Positions 52,643 to 62,477 of a DNA stretch of 64,000 nucleotides are shown piece by piece. Every line of letters begins with the position of its first letter. The stretch's first letter is position 1. A program made the position numbers and the translations under genes. This DNA is from UBA1952 sp965200035 (GTDB lineage Bacteria > Bacteroidota > Bacteroidia > Chitinophagales > Chitinophagaceae): positions 2,232,001-2,296,000 of the forward strand of contig OZ241334.1 in NCBI GenBank assembly GCA_965200035.1, given 5' to 3'. The notes beneath the pieces were generated by a model, which saw only the letters and a program-made list of their open reading frames with translations, had not been told where the DNA came from and did no database searches.

Positions 52643-53797
52643 ATGACTAAAAAGACGGGCCTTTTACTGCCCCGCTCTGTTCTGTATCCTTCTATTAATT
52701 TCGATCTGCTTGGGGGAATGCGTGCAGGGCTTGAGGCGAATGAATCAACCGATATCCAGGTAGTAACGGACAATATCGGCGTCGGTTCCAACGATCAACA
52801 GATCTATAACAGCTGCGAAAAGATGCTGATGGATGGCTGTGCCGTAGTGGCTGGCTATGTAAATCCGAATACAGCGCTGAAGCTGCAATCGCTTTTTGCT
52901 TCTGCCAATGCTGTTTTCATTTGTCTGGATAGTGGCTATCAATTTATGCAGCCCAATCCGCAGGTATTGCCCAATGTGATATTCGTATCGCTGCAGGGCA
53001 CGCTTTGCTGCCGCGCCGCTGCTACACTGGCTACACGTGCAGGATTTACCTCTTTCGCTTTTACCTCTTCTTTTCTCGATGCGGGCTACCGGTCGTGCTA
53101 TACCTATTCACGCGCCCTCACAGAAGAAGGCGCGGAAGTCGTGTTCAATCACGTTACAACACTGAAACGCAAAGAATTTACCATAGAGCCGCTGACCACT
53201 TTCCTGAACCATGAGCCGCAACACGCCGTACTGGCTGCTTTCTGCGGGGATATGCTTCAGGATTTCTGTGAGCAGGCGGCCAAAACACAGAATTTTACCG
53301 GCCATCTTTTCGTCTCGCCTTTTATGCTGGAAGAGAGCTGGCTGGAAAAGTCGGATTACCCGGGTGTAGATATGCACGGCGCAGTCACCTGGGCGCGCGA
53401 TTTGGACAATGACGCCAATGCATCTTTCAGGAAAGCGATGGAAACACAAGGGCGCGGACAGAATGTTTTCTCCGTGCTGGGCTACGAAGCCGGCATGATT
53501 ATCAACACTATTTTTCAAAAAGAAAAACAAGGCGCTGAAGCAGTTAATGAACTGAAAGGAACTACTTACGAAAGCCCGCGGGGAACGGTACTGATAGATG
53601 CGGAAACCAATCAGAGCCTGCCGCCGGTCTATTATGTAAAGGCGATCCGCAATGAGCAGAACGGGAAATGCAAACTTCAGATTATGGGCGTTACCGGTAA
53701 TGCCCACGAGCAATGGGAATTATTACAGGAAGACATTTCATCTCTTGGAGAGGAGTCTACCAACTGGCTGAACACCTACCCCTGTATCGAATCATGA
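52643..53797 (+). CDS. Periplasmic-binding-protein-fold protein without signal peptide
   Basis: 384 residues with the two-lobe fold of branched-chain amino-acid/amide receptors (Peripla_BP_6): INFDLLGGMRAGLEAN, GCAVVAGYVNPNTALKLQSLF, FAFTSSFLDAGYRSCYTYSRALTEEGAEVV and RDLDNDANASFRKAMETQGRGQNVFSVLGYEAGMII. There is no N-terminal export signal and no ABC transporter nearby. It is therefore expected in the cytoplasm, perhaps as a ligand sensor. Its stop overlaps the formyltransferase start by 4 nt. Confidence 0.85.
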   Translation: MTKKTGLLLPRSVLYPSINFDLLGGMRAGLEANESTDIQVVTDNIGVGSNDQQIYNSCEKMLMDGCAVVAGYVNPNTALKLQSLFASANAVFICLDSGYQFMQPNPQVLPNVIFVSLQGTLCCRAAATLATRAGFTSFAFTSSFLDAGYRSCYTYSRALTEEGAEVVFNHVTTLKRKEFTIEPLTTFLNHEPQHAVLAAFCGDMLQDFCEQAAKTQNFTGHLFVSPFMLEESWLEKSDYPGVDMHGAVTWARDLDNDANASFRKAMETQGRGQNVFSVLGYEAGMIINTIFQKEKQGAEAVNELKGTTYESPRGTVLIDAETNQSLPPVYYVKAIRNEQNGKCKLQIMGVTGNAHEQWELLQEDISSLGEESTNWLNTYPCIES

Positions 53798-54768
53798 CAA
53801 AGCGCCCGAACATATTGCTTATCTGCCATAACCGGATGGCAGTCCCGGCATTGCAATACCTGCATCGCGAGCAGGTATTGGCGACTGTAGCCGTTCCTGA
53901 TTTGCATGATTTCGTACATCAGCCATTTCTGGAGTTAGCCAATCAGCTTCAGGTGCCTTTTGTATCGCTGAATAAATCAACTTACCGCAAAGAGCTTGCT
54001 GCCCTGATAGAGCGCACACAGCCTGACGCGGTTTTTGTCATTGCTTTCCCCTGGATGGTACCGGTCAATAGCCTGCCACAAATTCCATATGGATTTCTGA
54101 ATTTCCATGGAGGATTATTGCCGGAAATGCGTGGCAGCGACCCGATGTTCTACACGCTGCGCAGTGCGATCTACCAGACCGGCGTTACTGTTCATCAGAT
54201 GGATGAGGGAATGGATACGGGGGCGATTGTGCTTCGTGAGCCCATTGAAACAAGCCCCGATACTACTCATGGAATGCTCTGCTCGCAGATTGCCTATGCC
54301 TGCGAAAAGCTCGCCAGAGCGCTGCTGGACCAGATACTTAAAGGTGAACCGCTGAATACCCAACCGCAGGAAGAAGAGAATGCCGGCTACCTGCCGAAAC
54401 CTGCTGCAGAAGATACATTCATCAACTGGGAAACAATGAATGCCGCGGAGATCAAAGCGCTCGTGAATGCCTGTAATCCCCAACTCAAAGGGGCTACGGC
54501 TATCTTCAATAACTGGAAGTTTGGCATTACGCATGTAACAGAAATCAATCTTACAGGCGATGCCGCACTTATAAAGCCCGGCGCAGTGCTTTATGCAGAC
54601 CCCCAGCAAGGCATGATCGTGTACGCGAAAGACGGTAAAGGGTTGCGGCTGGATGTAGTTTATACAGAAGAAGGATATTTTCCCGGCTTCCGGCTCACCA
54701 TGTTTGGAATCGCAGCGGGTATGCAGCTTATGAGTCCGGCACCTGTACCGGAGCTTATGGAGCAATAA
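53794..54768 (+). CDS. Formyltransferase (Fmt/ArnA-type)
   Basis: About 324 residues from the ATG at 53794 (MTKRPNILLICHNRM), which overlaps the upstream stop as ATGA; upstream starts are not needed. The N10-formyl-THF transferase core has the catalytic N-x-H in LNFHGGLLPEMRGSDP and the Asp in HQMDEGMDTGAIV. A C-terminal Fmt-like domain follows (INWETMNAAEIKALVNACNPQLKGA). Since a normal Fmt would be a housekeeping gene elsewhere, this is more likely a dedicated enzyme that formylates an amino sugar or peptide amine. Confidence 0.88.
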   Translation: MTKRPNILLICHNRMAVPALQYLHREQVLATVAVPDLHDFVHQPFLELANQLQVPFVSLNKSTYRKELAALIERTQPDAVFVIAFPWMVPVNSLPQIPYGFLNFHGGLLPEMRGSDPMFYTLRSAIYQTGVTVHQMDEGMDTGAIVLREPIETSPDTTHGMLCSQIAYACEKLARALLDQILKGEPLNTQPQEEENAGYLPKPAAEDTFINWETMNAAEIKALVNACNPQLKGATAIFNNWKFGITHVTEINLTGDAALIKPGAVLYADPQQGMIVYAKDGKGLRLDVVYTEEGYFPGFRLTMFGIAAGMQLMSPAPVPELMEQ

Positions 54769-54808
54769 TCAAAAAACAAGACAATTAATAACCAATCAAT
54801 ACTACAAT

Positions 54809-57652
54809 ATGAATCGACTATTTACAAAGATCGGACGGCTGATTGCCGTTCTTGTGCTATCGGTGATTTGCGCCCATCAGTCTTCTGCTCTTGGCGTAGG
54901 TGATGTCGTATTCACATCATTTGACACGAAAGGCACCGCAGCTTCTGATACGTTTTCATTTGTCCTGCTTGTGCCGATTCCCAACGGTACATCTATTGGC
55001 TTTACAGATCGCGGATGGAATGGTTCAACTTGGAATACAGACAATGGCACCAGTGAAACAAGTCTCGTCTGGACTTCTGGTAGTATAATTCCTGCCGGTA
55101 CTGAGATTATGATTGTTGGTACTACCGCCTACAATGTATCTACAGGCCTGCAGACGGGATCAATAGGCAGCAATACTTCTACCCTAGGCGCAGGACAAGG
55201 CATCAGTCTTGCTGCCCTTGACCAGATTATCGCTTACCAGGGCACACTGGGTGGCACCGTTACGGTACTGGCCGGCCTGCACTGGCAGACTTGTAGTGGC
55301 TATACAGGAGAAGATGCTAATTGGGATGCAGGTGGTAGTTGCACTATTACCGGTACAGGTACAAGCGCTATGCCACCAGGACTAAGTCCCTATACAGGGC
55401 CTACTACCGGCGCTATGTGGACGGGTAACGGCGGTGCCGGCCAAGTTTATGCTGGTCGCTTTGTATGCACTAACGGGGCGCCATTTGCAAATGCATCCGC
55501 CGCCAGAAATGCTATACTCAATAGAGCCAATTGGACTTTTATAACAAATAATGCCAGTCCGTTCGCTGTTCCTGCGGGTTGCAACTTTATCGGTGTTGCT
55601 CCCCCTGCTATTACTTCAGATCCGACTGCAAAAACTGTTTGCGCAGGTACCAATAGCACCACATTCAGCGTTTCGGCGAGCGGTACGAGCCTCACCTATC
55701 AATGGCAGGTAAGCACTACGGGAACCGGCGGTACTTATGCCAATGTAAGCGGGGCCAATTACTCAGGAAATACAACTGCGACACTTACAGTATCCAATGC
55801 TCCGGCTACTTTTAATGGATATGCCTATCAGGCTGTTGTAACCAACAGCAGTGGCTCTGTAAACTCTGCAGGCGCTGTATTGACGGTAGATAATGGCGTG
55901 CCTACGATTGGTGCGCAACCTTCTGATGCTACCATCTGCCCGAATGGCACCGCTATTCTCTCTGCCTCCGCTACAGGAGGAGCGATTACTTATAAATGGC
56001 AGGTAAGCACCAATGGCAGCGGAAGCTTCACCAACATCACAGACGGAGGCGTTTATTCCAATTCCGGTACGTCCAGCCTGACCATTATAGGCGCGCCTGC
56101 CAATATGTACGGCTATCAGTACCGCCTGTCGGCTACCAACACCTGCGGCACTTCTTACAGCAATGCAGCTTCACTTACCTTCCGTACCAACTGGACCGGA
56201 GCTACCAGCACTAACTGGAATATATCCACTAACTGGTCCTGCAATGTGGTGCCGGATGTCAATACGGATGTTGTTATCCCTAACGTAACCAACAAGCCCA
56301 TTGTAAGCACCACTACCGCTACTGCACATGACATTACCATCAATCCGGGCAGCTCGCTGACGGTAGCTGCAAGCAGCACACTGACGGTAGCCGGAGATGT
56401 GATCAGCCTCGGAACATTCAATTCGAATGCTACTGGTGCCACTACTACCTTCAGCAGCGCAGCCGCACAAAGCGTTCCGGGTGGTAGCTACTACAATATA
56501 AATATTGCAGGTGCCGGTGATAAGACATTAAGTGGTACGGTAACAGTAAGCAATCTCGTAACCTTCTCGGCCAGCGGCAAGCTGTTTCTGGGTGGCAATA
56601 ATCTGGTTGTTGATGGCACGGGATTCAGCGGTGTAAGCACCAGCAGCTATGTAGTTACCGATGGTAATGGTAGCGTTAAAAAGAATAATCTTTCCGCAGC
56701 CTTCCTGTTCCCAATTGGCACAGGCACTGACTATACGCCTGCAACCTTAAGCAATTCCGGTACTGTAGATAATTTTACTGCCCGCGTGATTGATGGTGTA
56801 TATAATAGCTACATTGGCGAAACCCCGCAGGGCGCGCCTATTTCATCGAAGGTGGTCAATAAGACCTGGTTTGTTACAGAAGATATAGCAGGTGGATCCA
56901 ATGCTACTCTGATTACCCAGTGGAATGCAGCTGATGAGCTGACTTCGTTTAACCGGACTGCGGTTACGCTCTCTCATTATACCGGCGGCAGATGGCTGGG
57001 CATGGCCTTTAAGGCGGCAACGGTAAATGGCAGCACTTATTCTGTAGATCGCACCGGCATTACTTCTTTCTCTCCATTTGGCGTGGGTACCATAGGCTCG
57101 CCATTACCTGTTAAGCTCATTTCATTCGAAGGCAATCAGGCTAAAGACGGAGTGATGCTGTCCTGGAAGACTGCAGAGGAAAAAGACCTGAGCAGCTTTG
57201 GTATCGAACGCTCTTATGATGGCAGGCAATTCAGCAATATCGGCAATGTACCCGCTGCGAATAAAGACGCGTATCAATTCCTGGATAGCAAAGCCGAAAG
57301 CAATGCAGCACGCCTTTTTTACCGCCTGAATATGATGGATGATAATGGTGCACAGAACTACTCTTCAACCATTACCATCACTCAGTCGGGCAATAAGGAA
57401 TCGTACTATCAGGTAAGCCCGAACCCACTGAGCGGCGATGACCTGTATATCCGTACAATGAATGCCCCGGAAGGCAGCCTTGAGCTTTCTGTCACAGACG
57501 TTGCCGGCAAAGTATGGTACCGTCAGACGATTGAAAATGCTGCTGGAAATGCGCTGCTGCCGGTAAGCATGAAGTCCGTTCCAGCAGGTATCTATCTGCT
57601 TCGGCTGACGAACAGCACAGCTACCGAAACGGTCAAAATAGAAAAAAGATAA
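54809..57652 (+). CDS. Large secreted protein with type IX sorting domain (paralogue of 26212-28818)
   Basis: 947 residues; signal peptide of about 27 residues ending SSALG. An N-terminal domain (GDVVFTSFDTKG..FSFVLLVPIPNGTSIGFTDRGW) is shared with the cargo at 26-29 kb. Two Ig-like repeats follow (PPAITSDPTAKTVCAG..LTYQWQVSTTG and PTIGAQPSDATICPNG), then a beta-helix-like part, LISFEGNQAKDGVMLSWKTAEEKD and a Por sorting domain (SPNPLSGDDLYIRTMNAPEGS..VPAGIYLLRLTNS). It lies inside the collar/modification cluster, 41 nt after the formyltransferase gene, so it may be a target of the nearby modification enzymes. Confidence 0.88.
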   Translation: MNRLFTKIGRLIAVLVLSVICAHQSSALGVGDVVFTSFDTKGTAASDTFSFVLLVPIPNGTSIGFTDRGWNGSTWNTDNGTSETSLVWTSGSIIPAGTEIMIVGTTAYNVSTGLQTGSIGSNTSTLGAGQGISLAALDQIIAYQGTLGGTVTVLAGLHWQTCSGYTGEDANWDAGGSCTITGTGTSAMPPGLSPYTGPTTGAMWTGNGGAGQVYAGRFVCTNGAPFANASAARNAILNRANWTFITNNASPFAVPAGCNFIGVAPPAITSDPTAKTVCAGTNSTTFSVSASGTSLTYQWQVSTTGTGGTYANVSGANYSGNTTATLTVSNAPATFNGYAYQAVVTNSSGSVNSAGAVLTVDNGVPTIGAQPSDATICPNGTAILSASATGGAITYKWQVSTNGSGSFTNITDGGVYSNSGTSSLTIIGAPANMYGYQYRLSATNTCGTSYSNAASLTFRTNWTGATSTNWNISTNWSCNVVPDVNTDVVIPNVTNKPIVSTTTATAHDITINPGSSLTVAASSTLTVAGDVISLGTFNSNATGATTTFSSAAAQSVPGGSYYNINIAGAGDKTLSGTVTVSNLVTFSASGKLFLGGNNLVVDGTGFSGVSTSSYVVTDGNGSVKKNNLSAAFLFPIGTGTDYTPATLSNSGTVDNFTARVIDGVYNSYIGETPQGAPISSKVVNKTWFVTEDIAGGSNATLITQWNAADELTSFNRTAVTLSHYTGGRWLGMAFKAATVNGSTYSVDRTGITSFSPFGVGTIGSPLPVKLISFEGNQAKDGVMLSWKTAEEKDLSSFGIERSYDGRQFSNIGNVPAANKDAYQFLDSKAESNAARLFYRLNMMDDNGAQNYSSTITITQSGNKESYYQVSPNPLSGDDLYIRTMNAPEGSLELSVTDVAGKVWYRQTIENAAGNALLPVSMKSVPAGIYLLRLTNSTATETVKIEKR

Positions 57653-57661
57653 CCCAACAGA

Positions 57662-57692
57662 AAAGACCGGAGCATCCCTCCGGTCTTTTTTC
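57662..57692 (+). terminator. Terminator after the type IX cargo gene
   Basis: AGACCGGAG / CTCCGGTCT stem followed by six T. It lies just before the carbamoyltransferase start. Confidence 0.9.
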
Positions 57693-57709
57693 TTAAATGC
57701 CCTTTACGC

Positions 57710-59410
57710 TTGAGCAGCAAGCCTGTTTACATCCTTGGCACCGGCCTCTCGCACGATGGCTCTGCCTGCATTCTCAAAGATGGCCGCATCGCCGTAGCGA
57801 TCGAGAAAGAGCGCATTACCCGCATCAAGCACGATGGGGGGAATGATGCCGCCGCTGTACAATATTGCCTGGATGCATTGGGCCTTCAGATGCAGGATAT
57901 TGATCTCATGGTGCAGGCAGCTAATTTCGAAAAAGACATTAGCCCGGAGCGGTATGCCGGCAGGCGCATTTCTCATCCCGATGTGCAGGTAGTAACCATC
58001 TCGCATCATCTTGCGCACGCTTACAGTGCCATTGGTACCAGCCCTTTTAAGGCGAGCAATGTATTGGTGATCGATGGTGCCGGTAGCCCCGCCCCGCAGT
58101 GCGATGACTGGCCGGATGAAGCCACCAAAGCATACTGGTGTGCCAAGCCCGGCTTCTATTGCGAGAAAGACAGCTTTTACCATTATGATGGCAGCTCACT
58201 CACCTGCCTTCATAAAGATTTTTCTGAGTCCCGGCAATTTGAAAAAGCCATATTGCGCATGCCGGTGACCTGGCATTCGATAGGCGGCCTGTATGCAGCG
58301 GCAAGCAATTATTGTTTCGGTAATCTGGATGATGCCGGAAAGCTCATGGGGCTGGCGCCTTACGGCAGTAACAGGTATCTGCAGCAGCCGGTTTTTCATT
58401 TAGAAGATGGGCGCGTTGAGGTAATGCATGAATGTCTGGATGCACTGCAATCTCCCGCCGATAGCTACGATTCTTTTAAAAAGGATTTTCAGCATTATGC
58501 AGATGTAGCCCGCTGGATACAAAAAGAAACCGAACGTGCAGTCGTATATATAGCCCGCTCGCGGATGGAGCAGTTCCCGCACGATCATCTCTGCTATGCA
58601 GGCGGTGTAGCGCTGAATGCAGTGAGCAATGGAAAGCTGTTGAAAGAGCAGATCGCTGAAAACCTGTATGTGCAGCCCGCAGCGGGCGATAACGGGCTTG
58701 CGCTGGGATGCGCTTTCTATGGCTGGCATCAGGTGCTTCGTAAAGAGATCATTCATCCGCCGCAGCATTCAACTGTATTTTTTGGTAAAAGTTATGATGA
58801 GAGCATGGTGGAAAATGAGCTGATCCATCATCCTCAATCCGCACATTTTACCTGGCAGCGGGCCAATAATTTTGTTCAAACAACCGCAGAAGCATTGGCA
58901 GCGGGAAAAGTGATTGGCTGGTATCAGGGAGGTGCAGAGTTTGGTCCGCGTGCGCTTGGGCATCGCAGCATCCTGGCCGACCCGAGGAAAAAAGGCATTC
59001 AGCTGCATATTAACAGCGCTGTCAAATTCAGGGAAGACTTCCGCCCGTTCGCACCCTCTGTAAAGAAGGAAGAAGTGAGCAAGTATTTCAGATATGGATG
59101 GGAAAGCCCGTACATGATTCTGGTGGATGAAATACGCGATGAATGGAAAGAACAGCTTCAGGGAATTGTGCATGTAGATGGCACGTGTAGAGTGCAAACA
59201 GTAGATGCGGGCTGGAACCCGGATTTTCACCGGCTGATCGGCTGCTTTGAAGAGCTGACTGGCATTGGAGTGCTGGTCAATACATCATTTAACAGAAGGG
59301 GTATGCCCATCGTAGAGACACCGCAGGAGGCGCTGGATTTTTTTCTGTCCTGCGCGCTCGATGTGCTTGTCATGGGACCTTTTATCATTACCAAAAACCA
59401 AACCTCATGA
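57710..59410 (+). CDS. NodU/TobZ-type carbamoyltransferase
   Basis: 566 residues from a TTG at 57710; an ATG at 57697 is in another frame. The first half is the Kae1-like domain (ILGTGLSHDGSACILKDGR, ISHHLAHAYSAIG, VLVIDGAGSP). The second is the YrdC-like/carbamoyltransferase C-terminus (CYAGGVALNAVSNGKL, GWYQGGAEFGPRALGHRSILADPR, VNTSFNRRGMPIVETP). It transfers a carbamoyl group from carbamoyl phosphate to a hydroxyl of a sugar or antibiotic. The stop overlaps the next gene by 4 nt. Confidence 0.93.
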   Translation: MSSKPVYILGTGLSHDGSACILKDGRIAVAIEKERITRIKHDGGNDAAAVQYCLDALGLQMQDIDLMVQAANFEKDISPERYAGRRISHPDVQVVTISHHLAHAYSAIGTSPFKASNVLVIDGAGSPAPQCDDWPDEATKAYWCAKPGFYCEKDSFYHYDGSSLTCLHKDFSESRQFEKAILRMPVTWHSIGGLYAAASNYCFGNLDDAGKLMGLAPYGSNRYLQQPVFHLEDGRVEVMHECLDALQSPADSYDSFKKDFQHYADVARWIQKETERAVVYIARSRMEQFPHDHLCYAGGVALNAVSNGKLLKEQIAENLYVQPAAGDNGLALGCAFYGWHQVLRKEIIHPPQHSTVFFGKSYDESMVENELIHHPQSAHFTWQRANNFVQTTAEALAAGKVIGWYQGGAEFGPRALGHRSILADPRKKGIQLHINSAVKFREDFRPFAPSVKKEEVSKYFRYGWESPYMILVDEIRDEWKEQLQGIVHVDGTCRVQTVDAGWNPDFHRLIGCFEELTGIGVLVNTSFNRRGMPIVETPQEALDFFLSCALDVLVMGPFIITKNQTS

Positions 59411-60609
59411 TCCGTTATTTGCAGCTTCCGTTTCAGTTTGATGCCTCACGTATGTATCAGGAGGTGCTGAATATTGAGCAGGACTGGCGCGCGCATTTTA
59501 ATACGGGCGCTTATCAGGGCAGCTGGAGCGGATTATCGTTACGGGCTCCGGGCGGGCGTCTGGACAATATTCTGACAGAACAATTGGGTGGCGAAAGCCA
59601 TTTTGAAAACACTCCGTTGCTGAACCAATGCCCTTACATCAAAAGTGTGCTGCAATCACTGGAATGCCCGCAGACTTCCGTGCGGCTATTGAAGTTGGAG
59701 CATGGAACTATTGTGAAAGAACATACGGATGCAGGGCTCAACTTTGAAGAAGGCGAAGCAAGGCTGCACATCCCTGTTTATACGCACGAGCTGGTAGACT
59801 TTTATCTGGACGGTGACCGGCTGAATATGCAGGTCGGCGAGTGCTGGTACATCAATGCAAGCCTGCCACACCGACTGTCTAATCAATCGCCCGTTGACCG
59901 CATTCATCTGGTAATAGATTGTATGGTGAATGACTGGCTCACGGCGTGTTTCTCCCAAAATGATCTGCCTGTAAAAAGTATAAAAGATACCTCAGCGCAG
60001 GATCTTAACCGTCAGTTGCAGGTCATTGCAGAGCTGAAAAGATCCGGTGATCCTGCGATGCAGGAGATGGCTGCGCGGATGGAGCGGGAGATGCAGCCGG
60101 CGGATATCAAAGAGAACAATCAGCTTACAGAAATTATCATCGGATTTATCCGGTCTGTAGGCATTGAGGTCACCGGACAGCCTTTAGACGGAGATACCTT
60201 TCTGCCCGGCATTTCTATAGAGCGTGGTAGCATTCTGATCGATAGAAAACAGCTGAAACATCCCGGTGATCTGCTGCACGAAGCAGGCCATATTGCCGTA
60301 GTGCCGCTGGCAGAGCGTGCTACATTGGATGCGGCGGTGCTGGGTCAGCGGAAAGATCATGCTTCGGAGGAGATGATGGCTATGGCATGGTCTTACGCGG
60401 CCTGTCATCACCTTGGTATGGATGTTCGGGTCGTATTTCATGAGTATGGGTACAAAGGAGGCAGCGAAAGCATTCTGCAGAGCATGCAATCATCTATGCC
60501 TTTGGGCGCCCCAATGCTGCAATATATTGGCCTGGCTTGGAATCGGCATCTTACGCCACCGGAAGATTTTCGCCCTTTTCCTGCCATGCGCCGTTGGGTA
60601 CGCGGGTAG
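59407..60609 (+). CDS. Asp/Asn beta-hydroxylase domain fused to a metallopeptidase-like domain
   Basis: 400 residues. Residues about 20-185 are an aspartyl/asparaginyl beta-hydroxylase-type 2-oxoglutarate oxygenase (VRLLKLEHGTIVKEHTDAGLNFEEGEARLHIP, then YINASLPHRLSNQSPVDRIHLVID), with the HxD..H iron triad and arginine for 2-oxoglutarate. After a helical linker, residues about 275-350 contain GDLLHEAGHIAVVPLAERA, an HExxH-like motif with spacing HEAGH. The gene is coupled to the carbamoyltransferase by a 4-nt overlap. It may hydroxylate and process the same substrate. Confidence 0.85.
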   Translation: MIRYLQLPFQFDASRMYQEVLNIEQDWRAHFNTGAYQGSWSGLSLRAPGGRLDNILTEQLGGESHFENTPLLNQCPYIKSVLQSLECPQTSVRLLKLEHGTIVKEHTDAGLNFEEGEARLHIPVYTHELVDFYLDGDRLNMQVGECWYINASLPHRLSNQSPVDRIHLVIDCMVNDWLTACFSQNDLPVKSIKDTSAQDLNRQLQVIAELKRSGDPAMQEMAARMEREMQPADIKENNQLTEIIIGFIRSVGIEVTGQPLDGDTFLPGISIERGSILIDRKQLKHPGDLLHEAGHIAVVPLAERATLDAAVLGQRKDHASEEMMAMAWSYAACHHLGMDVRVVFHEYGYKGGSESILQSMQSSMPLGAPMLQYIGLAWNRHLTPPEDFRPFPAMRRWVRG

Positions 60610-60650
60610 AGAAGCAGTGTACCATGAGCAATCCTCTCCCGGATAATCCT

Positions 60651-60658
60651 TATCTTTG
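60651..60658 (+). promoter_or_regulatory. Bacteroidota-type promoter -7 box (TATCTTTG)
   Basis: TATCTTTGCGGC, exact to TAnnTTTG, about 104 nt before the ABC-F start at 60762. Confidence 0.72.
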
Positions 60659-60761
60659 CGGCTCTGAATAAAAGACCGGAATAATGTAAAAACTGATTTC
60701 TTTCCAAAAGGTAATGCACCCGAACAGCGGTGCGATCGTTCACTTTTTTAAGGAAGAAATT

Positions 60762-62360
60762 ATGCTCAGCTTACAGCACATTATTTATACTCATCCCAAC
60801 AAGGATCTTTTATTCGATGACCTGAATTTGGTCGTCAACAAACACGAAAAAATAGCGCTCGCAAGCAATAATGGCATCGGTAAATCTACTTTGCTGAATA
60901 TTATGGCCGGCCATCTGTCACCTCAGAGCGGCATTGTAAAAGCTGACGCAAAGCCTTACTATATTCCGCAGATCTTCGGCCAGTATAATGAGTACACCAT
61001 TGCCCGGGCATTGCGGATAGATCATCAGCTTCACGCGCTGCAGGAAATCCTGAATGGTCATGTAACGGAAGAAAATCTTAACCTGCTTGACGATGACTGG
61101 AGCGTAGAGGAAAGATGCTATGCCGCACTAGACCATTGGGAGTTGGGCAATCTCAGCCTGAACCGCAAAATGGGTACGCTGAGTGGAGGACAAAAGACAA
61201 AAGTCTTCTTATCCGGCATTGATATTCATCAACCGGAAATCGTTCTGCTTGATGAGCTCAGCAATCACCTGGATGCAGGGAGCCGCGCACTGCTTTATAA
61301 TTATATACAGACGACCGATGACACGCTGGTAGTAGTCAGCCACGATCGTATGTTGATGAATCTGTTGACTATCGTTTATGAGCTTAGCAAAAAAGGCATC
61401 ACCATTTACGGCGGTAACTATGATTTTTATAAGTCTCAGAAAGCGATAGAGGCTGATGCGCTGAATGAAGATGTAAAAAACCATGAGAAAGCATTGCGCA
61501 AAGCAAAAGAGACGGAGCGGGAATCCATAGAGCGACAACAGAAGCTGGATGCACGCGGCAGGAAGAAGCAGGAAAAATCCGGGCTGCCCACAATATCTAT
61601 GAATACGCTGCGCAATAATGCAGAAAAAAGCACCGCTCGGATGAAAGACATTCACGCCGGGAAAACAGGAGCATTATCTCAGGAGCTGAGCCAGCTGCGC
61701 AAAACGCTGCCGGATAAAGACCGGATGAAGATCGGATTTGATGATGCTGCGCTGCATCAGGGAAAGATGCTCATCAATGCGCAAAGAATCAACTATAGCT
61801 ACGGTGACCAATTGCTCTGGAAATCCCCGCTGAGCTTTCAGATCGTCAGCGGGCAGCGCATAGCTATCAAAGGCAACAATGGTTCGGGCAAGACTACGCT
61901 TATCCGTCTGCTGTTGGGTGAGTTAAAGCCTTCTTTAGGTGCCATCGCTCTTGCAGTCACGCGCGCCATCTATATAGATCAGGAATACTCGCTTATTGAT
62001 GACCGGCTGACGGTATACGAACAGGCATTGCAGTACAATACAGCTCATCTGGAGGAGCATGAAGTCAAGAGTCTGCTCACACGTTTTTTATTTACCAAAG
62101 CCTGGTGGGACAAACCCGGTGCGGCGCTGAGCGGCGGCGAGAAAATGCGGCTGATACTGTGCTGCCTGACCATTGGCGGGGAAGCGCCGGATCTGATTGT
62201 TCTGGACGAGCCAACCAACAATCTGGACATTCAGAATATAGAAATCCTGACTGATGCGATCATTGCTTACAGCGGCACGCTCGTGGTAATATCGCATGAT
62301 GCATATTTTTTAGATCAGATTGGCGTAGAAGAAGTCATTGAATTGGTGACCGACAAATAG
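60762..62360 (+). CDS. ABC-F family ATPase
   Basis: About 532 residues from the ATG at 60762 (MLSLQHIIYTHPNKDLLFDDLNLVV); an ATG at 60714 adds 16 unlikely residues. Two ABC cassettes in one chain without membrane segments: Walker A SNNGIGKST and GNNGSGKTT, signatures LSGGQKTK and LSGGEKMR, Walker B IVLLDELSNHLD and LIVLDEPTNNLD. Residues about 235-300 form a charged coiled linker. ABC-F proteins act on ribosomes, some giving antibiotic resistance. The subtype cannot be told by eye. Confidence 0.92.
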   Translation: MLSLQHIIYTHPNKDLLFDDLNLVVNKHEKIALASNNGIGKSTLLNIMAGHLSPQSGIVKADAKPYYIPQIFGQYNEYTIARALRIDHQLHALQEILNGHVTEENLNLLDDDWSVEERCYAALDHWELGNLSLNRKMGTLSGGQKTKVFLSGIDIHQPEIVLLDELSNHLDAGSRALLYNYIQTTDDTLVVVSHDRMLMNLLTIVYELSKKGITIYGGNYDFYKSQKAIEADALNEDVKNHEKALRKAKETERESIERQQKLDARGRKKQEKSGLPTISMNTLRNNAEKSTARMKDIHAGKTGALSQELSQLRKTLPDKDRMKIGFDDAALHQGKMLINAQRINYSYGDQLLWKSPLSFQIVSGQRIAIKGNNGSGKTTLIRLLLGELKPSLGAIALAVTRAIYIDQEYSLIDDRLTVYEQALQYNTAHLEEHEVKSLLTRFLFTKAWWDKPGAALSGGEKMRLILCCLTIGGEAPDLIVLDEPTNNLDIQNIEILTDAIIAYSGTLVVISHDAYFLDQIGVEEVIELVTDK

Positions 62361-62477
62361 AAAATTATGCAATTTCAAATCAAATACTGTAGGCAGGATA
62401 AATCGACGCTCATCAAAACTTAACCTATTATTTACTATCTAATCAACATCTGTTTCCTACTGCGTTCAATTTTTTGA

